DNA of 64,000 bases, taken from contig CM064417.1 of assembly GCA_032690845.1 (NCBI GenBank), forward strand, positions 35,594,432 to 35,658,431, read 5' to 3'. Shown in pieces: positions 22,692 through 34,540 of the stretch. How positions within the stretch are numbered: the stretch's first letter is position 1; each line of letters opens with the position of its first letter. A model generated the notes under the pieces. That model did not search any database and was not told the origin of the DNA. It saw nothing but the letters and a program-made list of their open reading frames with translations. The position numbers and the translations under genes are program-made. Source of the stretch: Eleusine coracana subsp. coracana. Lineage: Eukaryota; Streptophyta; Magnoliopsida; Poales; Poaceae.

Positions 22692-23470
22692 GTCCACAAA
22701 GTTAGAGATTGAATCCAAGTCAGTTTTATAGCTTCCATATTAAGCATCGACTTTCAAAAATCATAAAGCCCGCATTCGGAGTTCAAATGAAACAAACTCG
22801 GACTCTATCTCGTAGCCCTCAAAAAATTCTACAATTTTACTATTCAATAGATTCACATATTCGAAAGTCTTTGTGTCTAAATACACGATGCAAAAATATC
22901 TGTTTCGATTCGGACTCCACTACACACGTCTTCTTACGGGGCCTATATATCATAGCTTGGGAGTCCAAATAATATGATGTATATATGTTCTGAAAAGATC
23001 TCGACGAGATCTACAACTTTTATAGTCACACTTTTTCCATTGAAATACATCTTAAAGTTCAAAAGCGCGACGGAATATAGTGCTATTTCTAGACTGCGTA
23101 AATTATTTTTTACTTTCAGATAAACCTTCTAGAACTCTTTAGTCATTGAGTCACGACCTTGAGATTATATATTGGGTTTCATGTACGTATAGAGGTATCT
23201 TATAGGTGCCATGGGCTTATGGGAAACCCAAAATCGGGTTTCATATCGCTATTTTTCATCTTTGAACATTTTTAGTGTTATTTCACCTAATTCTGCAACA
23301 TCTCAAACAACACTACATGTCAAAATCATCAATATTAGAGATAAAAAACATATTTATGATAAGAATATGATGAAAACTGGTAAGAAAATAATTGTTTCTG
23401 TATATAAAATGGTATACTAAGAAACATCAACAATAATATAAATATGATCTTTTATGTAAAAATATTAATA
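22692..23470. repeat. Direct duplicated block, copy 2
   Basis: Second copy of the block at 21858-22652, sharing the same ordered segments and ending with GATCTTTTATGTAAAAATATTAATA. It runs directly into the tandem Helitron-like 3' ends at 23467-23680. Confidence 0.75.
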
Positions 23471-23680
23471 ATACTATATATATTTAACAAATATATTATG
23501 TAAATAATTTTTTATTTAAATCAAACAAAATTTTTTATTTTTTTTAAGCCCGTCGCAACACACGAACATTCTACTAGTAATACTATATATGTTTAACAAA
23601 TATTGTGTAAATATTTTTTTATTTAAATCAGAAAGAATGTTTTATTTTTTTAAACCCATCACAACTCACGGGCACTTAGC
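23467..23680 (+). mobile_element. Two tandem Helitron-like 3' ends
   Basis: The first copy ends GCCCGTCGCAAC, then ACACGAAC, then ATTCTACTAG (CTAG at 23574-23577) followed by T. The second copy (23578-23680) repeats the AT-rich approach, then a decayed hairpin (AACCCATCACAAC, then TCACGGGC) and ACTTAGC. Grass Helitrons of this family normally carry a GCCCGT/ACGGGC stem; both stems here are mutated. They lie about 430 bp before the ATG of the SAPS gene. Confidence 0.5.
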
Positions 23681-23879
23681 ATATAAAAAAGAGATAACTC
23701 AGAACTCCTATCAGGTTATTTATTTATAGAGAACAAAAAAAACTGGACAAATCATTGAGCAATCACTGTCCACACTTTGTCTGCCCGAACGAAAGTAACA
23801 GCACCCTCAAACCCGAGCCAATCCAACCCAAATCAAACTTACCCAAACGGAGGAAGCCCAAATAGAAAAGCGTGCTCTT

Positions 23880-24112
23880 TTTTCATCCTCTCGTGCGTGC
23901 GTGCGTGCGCGCGCCTCCCTCCCTCCCCCCACCTCGCGATCCCAATTCGATCCGCTCGCTTGCCTCCCGATCCGCCCCTACCTCCCGGTCGCCCAATTCG
24001 GTCGCCGCCGCCCGGATTCGCGCGGGCCGGCCCTCGGATTCGTGCTCCCCGCCTCTGCAAACCCTAGATCCGCCGCCGCCGCCGCAGCAACAGACTCCTC
24101 CCTGCCGCCGCC
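23880..24112 (+). promoter_or_regulatory. 5' UTR/core promoter of the SAPS gene
   Basis: A GC- and CT-rich leader with a GCGT microsatellite (about 23894-23910), CCTCCCTCCCTCCCCCC runs and (CCG)n just upstream of the ATG, typical of broad, TATA-less grass housekeeping promoters. The ORFs in both strands here are by-products of GC richness. Confidence 0.45.
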
Positions 24113-27066
24113 ATGTTCTGGCGCATGACCGGCCTCTCCGCGGCCTCGCCCGTGAGTAACTCCTCCTCCTCCTTCCGAGTCTCGTATTGGTGCGTGCACG
24201 TGTGCGCTGTGGCTGTGAGCGCGGGTTTTTGCCGTGGAGCCTATTTGGATTGGATTGGGTTGGTTGGGTCGGTTGGATTTGGATGCTGATGCGGGGTTGT
24301 AATGCTCGCTTATTTTGAATATTTTTCCCCGGCAGTTCGTGGCCAAGCTAGTGTATGTATGTGTGATTATGCGTGCTGCAGCTGTGACGTCTGTAATTTT
24401 TTTTGCATTGGTGGCTACATGCGTATGTTGTTCCTATGGATTATAGCGTGTTGCCAGAAGGAAGGACATGGCTTGGTTTTGAACCTGGGTGTAGGTTTCG
24501 TTCGGAGGGAACTGAGTTAGTCTGCGGTAGGATTTTCATTCCATCGTTCAGAGGGCGCTTTGATTTATCTCTGTCAAAGTCCTTATCTTCTGTAAGGTTC
24601 TGTTTGATAGACATTATGTTGCTGTTAGTAGCCGAACATTAGTTAGCTTCTGGTCACTGGTTCTGTTGCGTTGTACTTTTGTAACGGCCTCTTTCCTTTT
24701 TCACGTCTTATCATTTTCTAGTTCTGTTAACGACAATGGGCTCATTGAGTCACTCAGCTTTTGTCGAATTTTTTTCTATTATTATGGATAGGGATTGCTC
24801 AGATTTTCCATCTTATAGAACTGTATAGTGAAGTGATGTGGCGTTTGTAATGCCATTCTCATTTTGTAATTCACTGTAAATGTCTCTTCAAGTTCTGATG
24901 TGCTTTTCTTCTTTATCATGCAAAAAATGAGGATTGTTCTCACCTGGCTAACTTAAGCTCAATTGTTCCAGGTGGATACTATTCTGGACAAAGAAAATTT
25001 TACATTGGAAGAGCTTCTTGATGAGGATGAAATTATTCAGGAGTGCAAAGCATTGAATTCACGACTTATAAACTTGTAATTTTCTTATGGATTTTATGTT
25101 TTTTATTTCAGTGACATGGGTGACTTGTTTAATCTACTGATGCAAATTACCATTCCTTTTAAATTTCTTGTGAGAATTGCATAAAGAATCCTGCATTGCT
25201 CCTGTTGTTTCACATGATATATTCTCTGCAATTTGCTCAGTGACAAGTGAATTTTAGGAAAACAATCACTAAATGTCACATGTAAGATAAATGTGTATGT
25301 TTCTGCACTTTATGGTTGCTGCATCTCCGACTATTTAAACCCCACCCATATCAAAGGTGACGGCTCACCTGTATGCACATGAAAATTTGCTCCCATTTGT
25401 TCTACTTTTGGCTCTTGGCACTGTTTTTTGCATCAGCATGTTTTTGGTTTTGTTTCAAGGAAGTATTCTTTTGTCTTCAGATCAAACAATGTTTATTCAT
25501 ATTACCAGCGTTCTCCAATTATGAGATCTAGTATAATGGAAACCTATTGGGTTTCATCTGTTGAGCAATTACAGTACATACGTTTTTACTTTACTCAATC
25601 CCCCACATATAATACTTGAAACATTACATGTAGCTTGCGTGACAAGGCCCAGGTGGAGCAATTGCTTCGTTATGTTGTGGAAGAAGTTCCAGAGGATGCT
25701 GAAAAGAAGCGTTCTTTCAAGTATGACATTGTCATTACTGTTTGTTATCATTTTGTGTAAAAGGCAGAAATTTAACCTTCTCTGCCTTCTGCTAATTCTC
25801 TGTAGGTTTCCTTTTATTGCCTGTGAGATATTTACTTGTGAAATTGATGTCATTTTGAGGACCCTTATAGAGGATGAAGAGGTTAGCATTCTTATGATAT
25901 TAAAAGCCTTCTTACACAGTTTGCTTGGATAGTTAGTATTTGTTGGTGTGTATTAATTGTAGCTTATGTTGTCTTGCCTTTCTCCCTTTCTGTGTTGCAG
26001 CTAATGGACTTGCTTTTCTCATTTCTGAAACCCGATCATCCGCATAGCACATTATTATCTGGTTACTTCAGTAAGGTAACTTATTATTTATGTCTGAACT
26101 ATCAATAACTTATTATTTATGTCTGAACTATCAAATTACAGAAATTTGTGTTTCATGCCCCTAGCAGACATTGCAATCTGGATGTTGACTTCATTTCAAT
26201 TAATTGTTATTCTATAGGTGGTAATATGTTTGATGCTAAGGAAGACTGCACAACTTATGAGTTATGTTCAGGTATTCCTCATCTTTTTTTTTCTTGTGAA
26301 TACAAGGGATTATTTAAGAAAAATAAAAAGCCTATTGGCACTCTTGTTCTTCTTTGTCCTAAAAAATATTTAGCGTCATTAACCAAAGCCATCTTAACTT
26401 GTGCACTACCTTTGTTCTTCCTGTGTGATAGCTACAGAAGCAAAGCTCTGTGTTACGCATGCAGCGAGCTTATGCTACAAGCTTGTAATCTTTTGAGTAT
26501 CTTGATTGATTTATGACACTATTATCTTTTTTATAGGGACATCCAGAGATAGTTTCCCAGCTTGTTGACTTGATTGGCATCACATCAATAATGGAGGTAA
26601 GCTGTTATCAAAAATAGTTTGCAGATTCAATATTTTATTGGGTGCATTTGCTTGATGCTGTCACTTAATTTGTTAGGTGCTAATACGTCTGATTGGTGCT
26701 GATGAGGCCATATATTCGAACTATGGTGATACATTGCAGTGGTTAGAAAACACAGATGTTCTTGAAATGATTGCTGATAAGTTTAGCTCATCGGTAAGTC
26801 ACTAAAGCTTGAGTTTTCAGTAAAACAGTAGTTATCTGTTGATCTATAACATTTTAAGCGATGTCATCTTTCTTGTAATTCCTTGATAAGAAAATTGCAA
26901 GCAGATATTCATATTTATCTTTTTTTTTTTTGGCAAAGATATTTAAGTTATTTGTCGGTCTGCTAGGAAATATTTAAGCTTTCCATGTAGTTGAATTAAC
27001 AGAAACTATGTCAGTTATATTAACATAGAAACTAACCATCTAACATCGCACACATTACAAACTTAG

Positions 27067-27101
<35 letters not shown>

Positions 27102-30100
27102 CACACACACACACACGACAACAACAAAAAAAAATCAGCTTTACACGATCCTGAGATAGTTCCATTGTGGGTAGAGGCATTGTAAATTATTAGGTTCTAG
27201 GTTGGATTGTGCCTTATCGTTGGCTACGGCTGGGCTGGTGGGTTATCACTTGGTCTCATATTTGTAAGGCACTCCGTAGATTTTTTTTTCCCCATAATCA
27301 CCATCATTTGCTTGACATTTTCTTTCTATTGTCGCATCCGGCTATGTTCTCAGAGGAGCTGGGGAGTATATAGGAGAAAATCTGCTTCTATAGTTTGGTG
27401 GCTCCCAAGGTTGCTGGTTGTCAGTGGTCAGCAGCGTTGGGTTGATTATTTCGGTGGCTGAGGGGTACGGAGAAGTGGAACTGTAGCACCATGCTTAGCT
27501 GTCATATCTATTAATAGGGTTTCATATTAGTAGAAAACATGTAGGGTTGTTTGTGCTGTCAAAAGGAAGTTCAAGCTCAAGAAATTCTCTCAATGGGGAT
27601 TGGGCTAGCAAGCTGTTTGAGGGATCTAACTCTGGTTCATTGTGGGAACCTTTGATATGTATGTTTCCTAGCAGAAAAGTTTATGTTTTACTTTTTTGGT
27701 CAATCAGGATTCTCCTGAAGTGCATGCCAATGCTGCGGAAATTCTCTGTGCAGTAACTCGATGTGCACCTCCGGCTCTTGCTGCGAAGATATGCAGCCCA
27801 AGGTCTCCATCGTCTATCTTTATTCTATGTTAAAAATTTCGCTGGAACCATGGTCAATAAACAAAGTACCATTTTCTTTAGTTTATTAAGAAGGTCCTTT
27901 AATTATAAAGAGGTAAAAAAGTGCAGTCTATCTGTATTCTAGGAAAGCCTCAACCCGTAAACTTAGGTCTTCGTTCTTAATTTACACATTCCTATCACCA
28001 CTTAAGTCTCTTTCATATGTCCTTATGGAATTTCAGTTTTGTTGGGAGGTTGTTCCATCATGCACTTGAAGAATCCAGACCCAAATCTGTTCTCGTTCAT
28101 TCGTTGTCAGTGTGCATATCTTTGCTGGATCCAAAAAGACTAGCATCAGCTTCCTATCAAGCATTTAGAAGCAACTTAAGTCACGGAGCTTTGGTCACTG
28201 CCAGTCCAGAGACAGTTGATGGTATGCTTGAAAGTCTAGGTGAGTGTTTGATATTTTCTGCACATTTGATATAGGGTTTTGAAGAATCCTTTCTATATCT
28301 AGCTGTAGTAAGTTGTACTCTAGGTATTGTGTTCCATTTTAGGATTTTTTCTCCCAATAACCCTGTATCCTCATTTGGAACCGATAGAAGTTTATTACTG
28401 ACATATTTTTTAGGCAATTTGCTTAAGTTATTGGACACTTCTACTGCTGCAAATGTCTTGCCTACAACATATGGATGTTTACGGCCACCTCTTGGGAAAC
28501 ATCGCTTGAAGGTACAGGATGATGCAATACAGTGCCCTCTTACAATTAATCATCTGAACTTTTCTATGACTATTTTATGTTGTTTGGGCTCTTGAATAAT
28601 GTATGGGTAAATTTATACATATTAAATGTTTGTAGTTATCATGGACTTACCTAGGCTTGATCGCCATGTTTTTGCTCTGGTTATCTGTAGATTATTACTG
28701 TGGGTAATATTGAGTTTGGGTGGTAACATGAGTAGTGCGCATAAGAATAAATTATGCTTGAGAGAAAACATAGATTGATGATTTTGCATGCTGGGCAAGT
28801 GGGCATGCCTAAAACCAACATTTCTGACACTCTGCTCAAGAAGCAGAGTACTATTTTGATGGGTGATTTTTTTATGCTTTTTATCTGTTAACAAAAGCCA
28901 GTAGAAGGGTTTCAAGAAATAAGTAGTACTTATAGCAATATATTAAAAGAGGCATGAATTGCCACTGGATATCCATATCCATATACCATCTGATCCATCT
29001 CTCATGCCTTTCTAAAGCGCTAAACATGTTAACACGAAAAGAAATAAACAACAGGATCAACATCAACTCCCCACTGTCCCTCTCAAAATGCACACACACA
29101 CAAAAAAAAAATGCCAGTCTGTAGAATTAGGAAATGCTAAGCTAGGGGCACACCTTCATGCTAGGTAACAGGATGAGTAGAACCTGAAGTAAATTTTGTG
29201 GTGGCAAAAGAACCTCTGTGGCATGTAGTTTTGTACAGTAGCCATTGCTGCTGTGGCTCCGTACGGTAGGTTGCACTGTACTGGATATTCGAATGAGGCG
29301 GGTGATCAGAGAGCCTTGGCTGCAGAAGTTTTGCATAATTTGGAGTAACAAGGCTAAACAAAATAGTACCTGGACCCATATAAGCAGGCCCATAAATGCC
29401 GACTCCTGGTGGCATCACATGCACTCCATCTGATGACCATTGTTTCTAATTTGGCAATATTATTATGTCTCGTTTTTCCTTTTTGCTATTTATGGTGCTT
29501 AAGTTGGATTTACTTTATGTTTCAGATTGTTGAATTCATTTCTGTGTTGCTGACGATCGGTAGTGAAACTGCTGAAAAAGAGCTAATAAGGCAATCAGCA
29601 ATAAAGCGCTCCATTGATTTATTCTTCGAGTAAGTGCAGATGTTCTCTGTATTGATTCTTTTGTTTCTTAAGTTGTTTGAATGCCCTTTCATATAATTGT
29701 TGAATTACAGGTACTCATATAACAATTTTTTGCATCACCATGTTGAGAACATCATTGTCTCTTGCCTGGAGGGTAAAAGAACTGAACTTGTTGAGCATGT
29801 TCTTATTGAATGTAACATTGTCGGTAAGATTCTTGCTGCAGAGAGAGATTCCTCTTTGTCAACAGAGTCTAATGGGGTAAGTTATTGTGACGTTGTGGCC
29901 TTTTCTTTTATTCAATTCGTTGTAGATTTTCCTTATTTATTTTTTCTTATATGCCCAGCCTACGGTACCATCAGAAGGAAAAACTCCTCCAAGAATTGGT
30001 AATGTTGGCCACATGACCAGGATTTCAAATAAGCTTATTCAGCTGGGAAACAGCAACAGCACGATCCATGCTCACTTGCAGGTTAGCTTTCCCTTCTTAC

Positions 30101-31687
30101 CTCAAGTTCCGTTTACAAGAATAAATATATGAATATATTTCCACAACCCATCTTGTTGTTATTTGCTTTTGAGCAGGAAAATAGTCAGTGGGTTGATTGG
30201 CAAGCGGGCGTGCTGGTCAAGCGCAATGAGGTGGAGAATGTTTACCATTGGGCTTGTGGGTATGTTCGTTTTTCTTTGTTTTGTATGCTATGGGTATATG
30301 ATTGTTTTCATTTTTACCTAATCATCGCTGTTCATGCATTTGTTTCTGACAGACGGCCAACATCACTGCATGACCGTGGTAGGGATAGTGATGATGATGA
30401 CTTCCGAGACAGGGATTATGATGTGGCAGCTCTTGCCAATAACTTGAGCCAGGCATTCCGATATGGGATATACAGCAATGATGACATGGAAGAGGTTTGT
30501 GAATGTGCTAAATTCTTGTATGTTATTGCTTGTCACTGAATGTACGTGTCTTGCAGTGCTTTCTATTTATGAGGAATGTATGATGATGATTTAAGCATCA
30601 TAGTATGACTCTGATTGGTTGTATGATGATATAAGCATTTCATGTTATGATTTTGAGATTTCTTGTATATGTAGACACTCTAGGGTACTACTACATGCCT
30701 TCATATTGATGATACATGTTGGTTTTGTTTGATGGCAGGCGCAGGGATCACTTGAACGGGATGATGAGGTAATTGGTATTTATTGTTGCTATTTATTTGC
30801 ATTTTCGTTCCTATTCATTTCAGGTGGTTGTAGGTCACAATGTGGTTAGATGTTTACTGTAGTTCAGTTTTCGCTAGGAATAAAAAGTTGAGCTTCTGCC
30901 ATCTTACTGTAATGTTTTTTGTGTTCATTCTCTCCTTTCAGGATGTGTATTTTGATGATGAGTCAGCTGAGGTGGTAATATCTTCCCTACGTCTGGGAGA
31001 TGACCAGGATGGGTAATTTGTTATCTTTTATGTAGTTGATAACTCCCTTCTTTTTGTGTGATTGGCTGATAGATTATAATTTATGTGTTTGTGCGCAGCT
31101 CCCTGTTTACAAATTCAAATTGGTTTACATTTGATGGAGAGAGGGGTATCAATGATCGTTTAGCTGCCTCTGTTCCTTCATCATCACCTAATTCTGAGGA
31201 GACTTCCCTCGGGACCGAGGAAACTGATGATTGTAAGGTCATCGGCACTGAGGACGAAATGGAAACGGTGTATCTTGGAAATGGTTCTATTGAGGAGGCA
31301 AAAGATGTAGTGGAATGTAGTGAACAGCCAAATTGTAGTATTCAGGGTGAGGCACTTGAAGATACTGAAGGGATGGAACGGCATCCAGATGCTGCAAATG
31401 GTGATACTGATGTTGGTACAAATGAGACTGCCTCTGCAGCACCGGAGTCTTTGGCACCATCAGTTGAGGCAGAGAGAACAACCGAGGCACCGTCAGGCTC
31501 ATCTGATTTGGACACTCCTGTCTCTGAAGCCTCGTCAGATCCTAATGTGAATGGCAGTGAACCCACCAACACAGAAGCTTCTTCTGAACAAGTCACCCAT
31601 GACACTGATGTGCAGCAACCAACAAATGAAGTTACCCACCAGGATGTCGGTGCGAAGGATACTGATGTGATCAAAAGCAACGAGTGA
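24113..31687 (+). CDS. SAPS-domain protein, PP6 phosphatase regulatory subunit (PP6R) type
   Basis: Nineteen exons join in frame to 771 residues: 24113-24151, 24972-25075, 25634-25720, 25806-25881, 26001-26075, 26218-26271, 26537-26596, 26677-26793, 27708-27802, 28037-28239, 28414-28511, 29526-29629, 29711-29876, 29959-30081, 30177-30259, 30353-30494, 30739-30768, 30942-31012 and 31099-31687. The N-terminus MFWRMTGLSAASPVD and the block LLDEDEIIQECKALNSRLINFLRDKAQVEQ are hallmarks. The SAPS helical repeat fold covers roughly residues 60-420 (FPFIACEIFTCEID, LIGITSIMEVLIRLIGADE, VHANAAEILCAVTRCAPP). Near 470-500 lies QWVDWQAGVLVKRNEVENVYHWACGRP. The last 200 residues are acidic and Ser/Thr/Glu-rich, probably disordered. 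Relatives scaffold the SIT4/PP6 catalytic subunit in the cytosol. Intron 8 holds a poly-C tract and intron 11 an antisense ORF. Confidence 0.93.
27067..27117. repeat. Poly-C (33) followed by an (AC)n microsatellite
   Basis: Thirty-three C at 27067-27099 followed by about eight AC units, inside intron 8 of the SAPS gene. Likely slippage-prone. Confidence 0.95.
29161..29450 (-). other. Antisense exon-like ORF inside SAPS intron 11
   Basis: The minus frame reads SSDGVHVMPPGVGIYGPAYMGPG and goes on to TPNYAKLLQPRLSDHPPHS and SATYRTEPQQQW, ending at a TGA. The Pro/Gly/Tyr/Gln-rich composition looks like a real plant protein rather than random intron. The frame is only about 90 codons and I do not recognise the gene. 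It may be a captured or retroposed gene fragment. Confidence 0.3.
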
Positions 31688-32420
31688 AGTAGTGACATAT
31701 CTCTGGTGGACTGAGCTGACCGGAGTAATGTTTTGTCAGATTCCTCTGTAGACAAGCAATTATTTTTGCTTCATGTGCTCAGCAGGCAAGGAACAGTGAA
31801 GCAAACTGCTGTACAATAAGCAAGTGTATTCTGCCATTTACTGTGGGCTATCACTGTACAAATGAGCGCCTATGGTCTAACACGCTCGCCATCTTGTCTG
31901 CAACTGGTCAGATTTCTTTGAATTTTACTCGGTTCTTATCCTCCGGTGGCAGCTTCTTCATGAAACGAAATATATGATACCTTATTAAAGGACATTCTTT
32001 GGGTGGCAACTGGTTTTGGCTACGTAGTCTACTTCCATTAGATTAACTTTGGAACTGTAATACGAGATGTTATATTATTTCTAGCTTAGCTATTGTTGTA
32101 ATTTTTTCAGTCAATACATGTCAGTTTATCTTGAACATGTTATTTTTGATAAACATTGGTGCTCCTTGTATTTGATTCTTAAGCTAGTAAAACTAAATGT
32201 TACCATCTGAACTTTGTTATTGTAGCTGGTGCGGTGCTTCCTCTATTACTACCTTTTTTTTTTTACATTTGAACTTGTCAAAGAAATAATAAAGGAACAA
32301 TATTCATCATCTGTATAATAATGGTGTTATTGCCACAGTACATTTTACCGTAAAATTGATTCCTCTTGTCTAGCATAATGGAAAAAAGAAAAAGCCATTC
32401 CTGACAGAAAGGTTAGCTTT
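31688..32420. other. Convergent intergenic region
   Basis: 3' UTR of the SAPS gene (plus) and, from the far side, 3' sequence of the histone deacetylase gene (minus). AT-rich with candidate AATAAA-like signals (for example near 32287). No gene seen. Confidence 0.5.
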
Positions 32421-32579
32421 TTATACTCGGTGTCTCTTGACCGCATCCGATCGAGTTTCTTTTACCCTGTCCAAGACCTGCTGTCTCTTCCCCAATTCTA
32501 CGAGGAAGCGGCGCATGTCCTTCTCGCAGCGGCGCTGCAGCCTCACCATGGGGTCGGCGTCCTCTTCCGGAGGCGAGTC
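32421..32579 (-). other. In-frame open extension after the HDAC stop codon
   Basis: After the TAG at 32580-32582 the same frame stays open for 52 codons to a TAA at 32421-32423. It reads DSPPEEDADPMVRLQRRCEK and then a charged helical segment (DMRRFLVELGKRQQVLDRVK). The acidic-then-coiled-coil character looks protein-like. Either the TAG is a recent nonsense mutation in a longer protein, or this is former coding/UTR sequence. Confidence 0.4.
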
Positions 32580-33836
32580 CTAGAAGAGGTAGTGGGCGTG
32601 GATGGTTGCAGGCTTTTTGGGGTCCTTGAACTGCACGCTGGGCGCGGCCTCGAGCTTGGAGAGGTGGTCGAGGACCTTGTTGGTGGTGGTGATGTAGGCC
32701 TCGCCTTTGTCATTCTTATTGCGCCCCTGCTTCACCGGGTAATGTATCTTGTATCCCTGGTCCTGGTAGTAGTGATCGTACCAGTGGGGCGGTATGTCGT
32801 CGTGGATCTCCTTGCCGACTGCGACGGCCGTCTCGTAGCACCAGCACGCGGCGACGTGGTTGACGGTGTACCCGCCGCCGCCGAGGAGGAGTAGCGGCAC
32901 GTTGAAGCTGCGCATGAAGGCGACGCAGCGCGCGTGGCCCCTGATGGACAGGTTGAGCCGGCCGAGCTTGTCGCCGGAGAGGGAGTCTGCGCCGCACTGC
33001 ATGACGACGGCCTCTGGCTGGAACACCTCCATGACCTTGGCCATGATGGGCCTGAACATCCGGTGGTACCCTTCGTCGTCCATGCCCTCCTTCATCGGCA
33101 CGTTCAGGGTGCGGTACATGCCCGCCCCCTCGCCGACGTCGTCGACGAACCCGGTGTTGAACGGGAAGAATTCATTATTGGTGCGCTGGTGGAAGGAGAC
33201 GGTCATGACGCGGTTGGAGTCGGCGAACGCGGCCTCGACGCCGTCCCCGTGGTGCACGTCGATGTCCAGGTACAGCACGCGGCGGAAGTGGGCCAGGAGC
33301 TCCGTGACGGCCATCGTGATGTCGTTGACGTAGCAGAAGCCGCTGGCCTTGCCTCTGCACGCGTGGTGCATCCCGCCCGACCAGTTGATGGCGATGTCGG
33401 CCTCGCCGGCGGCGAGCGCGCGCGCCGCCGTGACCGACCCGCCGGAGTAGCGCTGGCAGTAGTCCCACATCCCATGGATGACGGGGTTGTCGATGGATCC
33501 GTTGACGACCTTGTCGAGACCGTACGCCTCGACGTCGCAGGTGGCCGGCTTGTCGTCCGGCGTGAGGTCCCGCAGGATGTTCACGTAGTCGTGGTCGTGG
33601 ACGGCGCAGATCTCGTCCTTGGTGGCGGGCCGCTCACGGAGGCGCTTCATATCGCCGAGGAGGCCGTAGGAGCGGACCAGGGCGTGCGCCATGTCCACGC
33701 GCCGGGGCACCATGTTGTGCCGGGGCCCGTAGTCCACGTTCGCGATGCCGGAGTCGTAGTAGTAGCACACGCGCCGCTTCTGCCCGTCGGGGCACGACGC
33801 CGACGGCAGCGAGATGCCACCTGCCGTATTATCCAT
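32580..33836 (-). CDS. Class I (RPD3-type) histone deacetylase, intronless and divergent
   Basis: A single 418-residue exon. It removes acetyl groups from histone lysines, using Zn. The HDAC fold is complete: RRVCYYYD (21-28), IHGMWDYCQRYSGGS (120-134), the catalytic dyad His157-His158 in SGGMHHA, GFCYVND (166-172), Zn ligands Asp193 and His195 in LYLDIDVHHGDG and Asp284 in QCGADSLSGD, and the transition-state Tyr323 in LLGGGGYT. Differences from canonical RPD3 include CRGKAS after the dyad and an enlarged loop HQRTNNEFFPFNTGF instead of the short HKYG-type loop. Plant RPD3 genes usually have several introns, so the single exon with very high third-position GC suggests an old retrocopy (inference). 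It is convergent with the SAPS gene. All active-site residues are present, so activity is plausible. The frame continues beyond the TAG (see 32421-32579). Confidence 0.93.
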   Translation of the reverse strand: MDNTAGGISLPSASCPDGQKRRVCYYYDSGIANVDYGPRHNMVPRRVDMAHALVRSYGLLGDMKRLRERPATKDEICAVHDHDYVNILRDLTPDDKPATCDVEAYGLDKVVNGSIDNPVIHGMWDYCQRYSGGSVTAARALAAGEADIAINWSGGMHHACRGKASGFCYVNDITMAVTELLAHFRRVLYLDIDVHHGDGVEAAFADSNRVMTVSFHQRTNNEFFPFNTGFVDDVGEGAGMYRTLNVPMKEGMDDEGYHRMFRPIMAKVMEVFQPEAVVMQCGADSLSGDKLGRLNLSIRGHARCVAFMRSFNVPLLLLGGGGYTVNHVAACWCYETAVAVGKEIHDDIPPHWYDHYYQDQGYKIHYPVKQGRNKNDKGEAYITTTNKVLDHLSKLEAAPSVQFKDPKKPATIHAHYLF

Positions 33837-34508
33837 CTTCTATTTTTTTTTTTAGATTCTTTTGCCGAGGCCGTGGTGATACAATAGCGGAGCGGAGACC
33901 CTGGTGTCCGTTTCGAATCGCCGCTGATCGTCTCAGATTTCCACTCCGAATCTTCCTCCCGCGAGCCCGGGTCAATTTCTTACATGCTTTGCAGTTTGCA
34001 GCCTCTCCGTATCCGAATCGAAATCGCCTCGGCAGGAAACTTTCGCCGACGCAATGGGGGAATTTGTTAGGCCCAGACGAAATTGAAGAAAGACGGATCG
34101 GACGGTGTTGCTTGGAGGATAACGTGAACACACGACCTCAACGCACACGCTAGGGCGGTGCAACATGAGGCGGGAATACGCGTCGTTCGTTGCACAAGCA
34201 TGAAGTGGCTTTCCGTTTTTTTTTTTCTGTACGCATACTTTCTGAACTGCCATCGCCAAACCAGCCAAATAACTATTTACTCGTGCTTGTTGCAAGACCT
34301 GGCATAACTGTATAGAGCAGAGGAGGTCCAACTCAAAATATACATGTTTTCCTCTTTTTTCCCTCCTGTCTTGATGAACTCGAAATTGAACGTTTCAATC
34401 AACACTCATATTTTTTTGACATTTTCTTAAAATCTTAACCATGCTTCCAAAAGAGTCGAATATATTTTTTTAAAAATATTAATCTGACATTTCAGATTTT
34501 TTAGTGTA
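33837..34508. other. Upstream region of the HDAC gene and intergenic DNA
   Basis: A T-rich run directly before the ATG, then a GC-mixed stretch likely to hold the HDAC promoter. I see no convincing TATA box or second gene. Confidence 0.4.
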
Positions 34509-34540
34509 CTAGGTATGTGCCCGTACGTTGTTAGGAAAAG
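34509..34540 (-). mobile_element. Degenerate Helitron-like 3' end
   Basis: On the minus strand CGTACGGGCACATAC is followed by CTAG (34509-34512) and T, close to the common grass Helitron 3' end with its ACGGGC half-stem. The other half of the stem (GCCCGT) is not conserved, so the call is weak. Confidence 0.35.

Noticed and set aside
32934..33887. 317-codon plus-strand ORF
   Set aside because: Exact antisense of the HDAC gene. It is open because of very high third-position GC, and its Val/Asp/Ala-rich composition matches no family.
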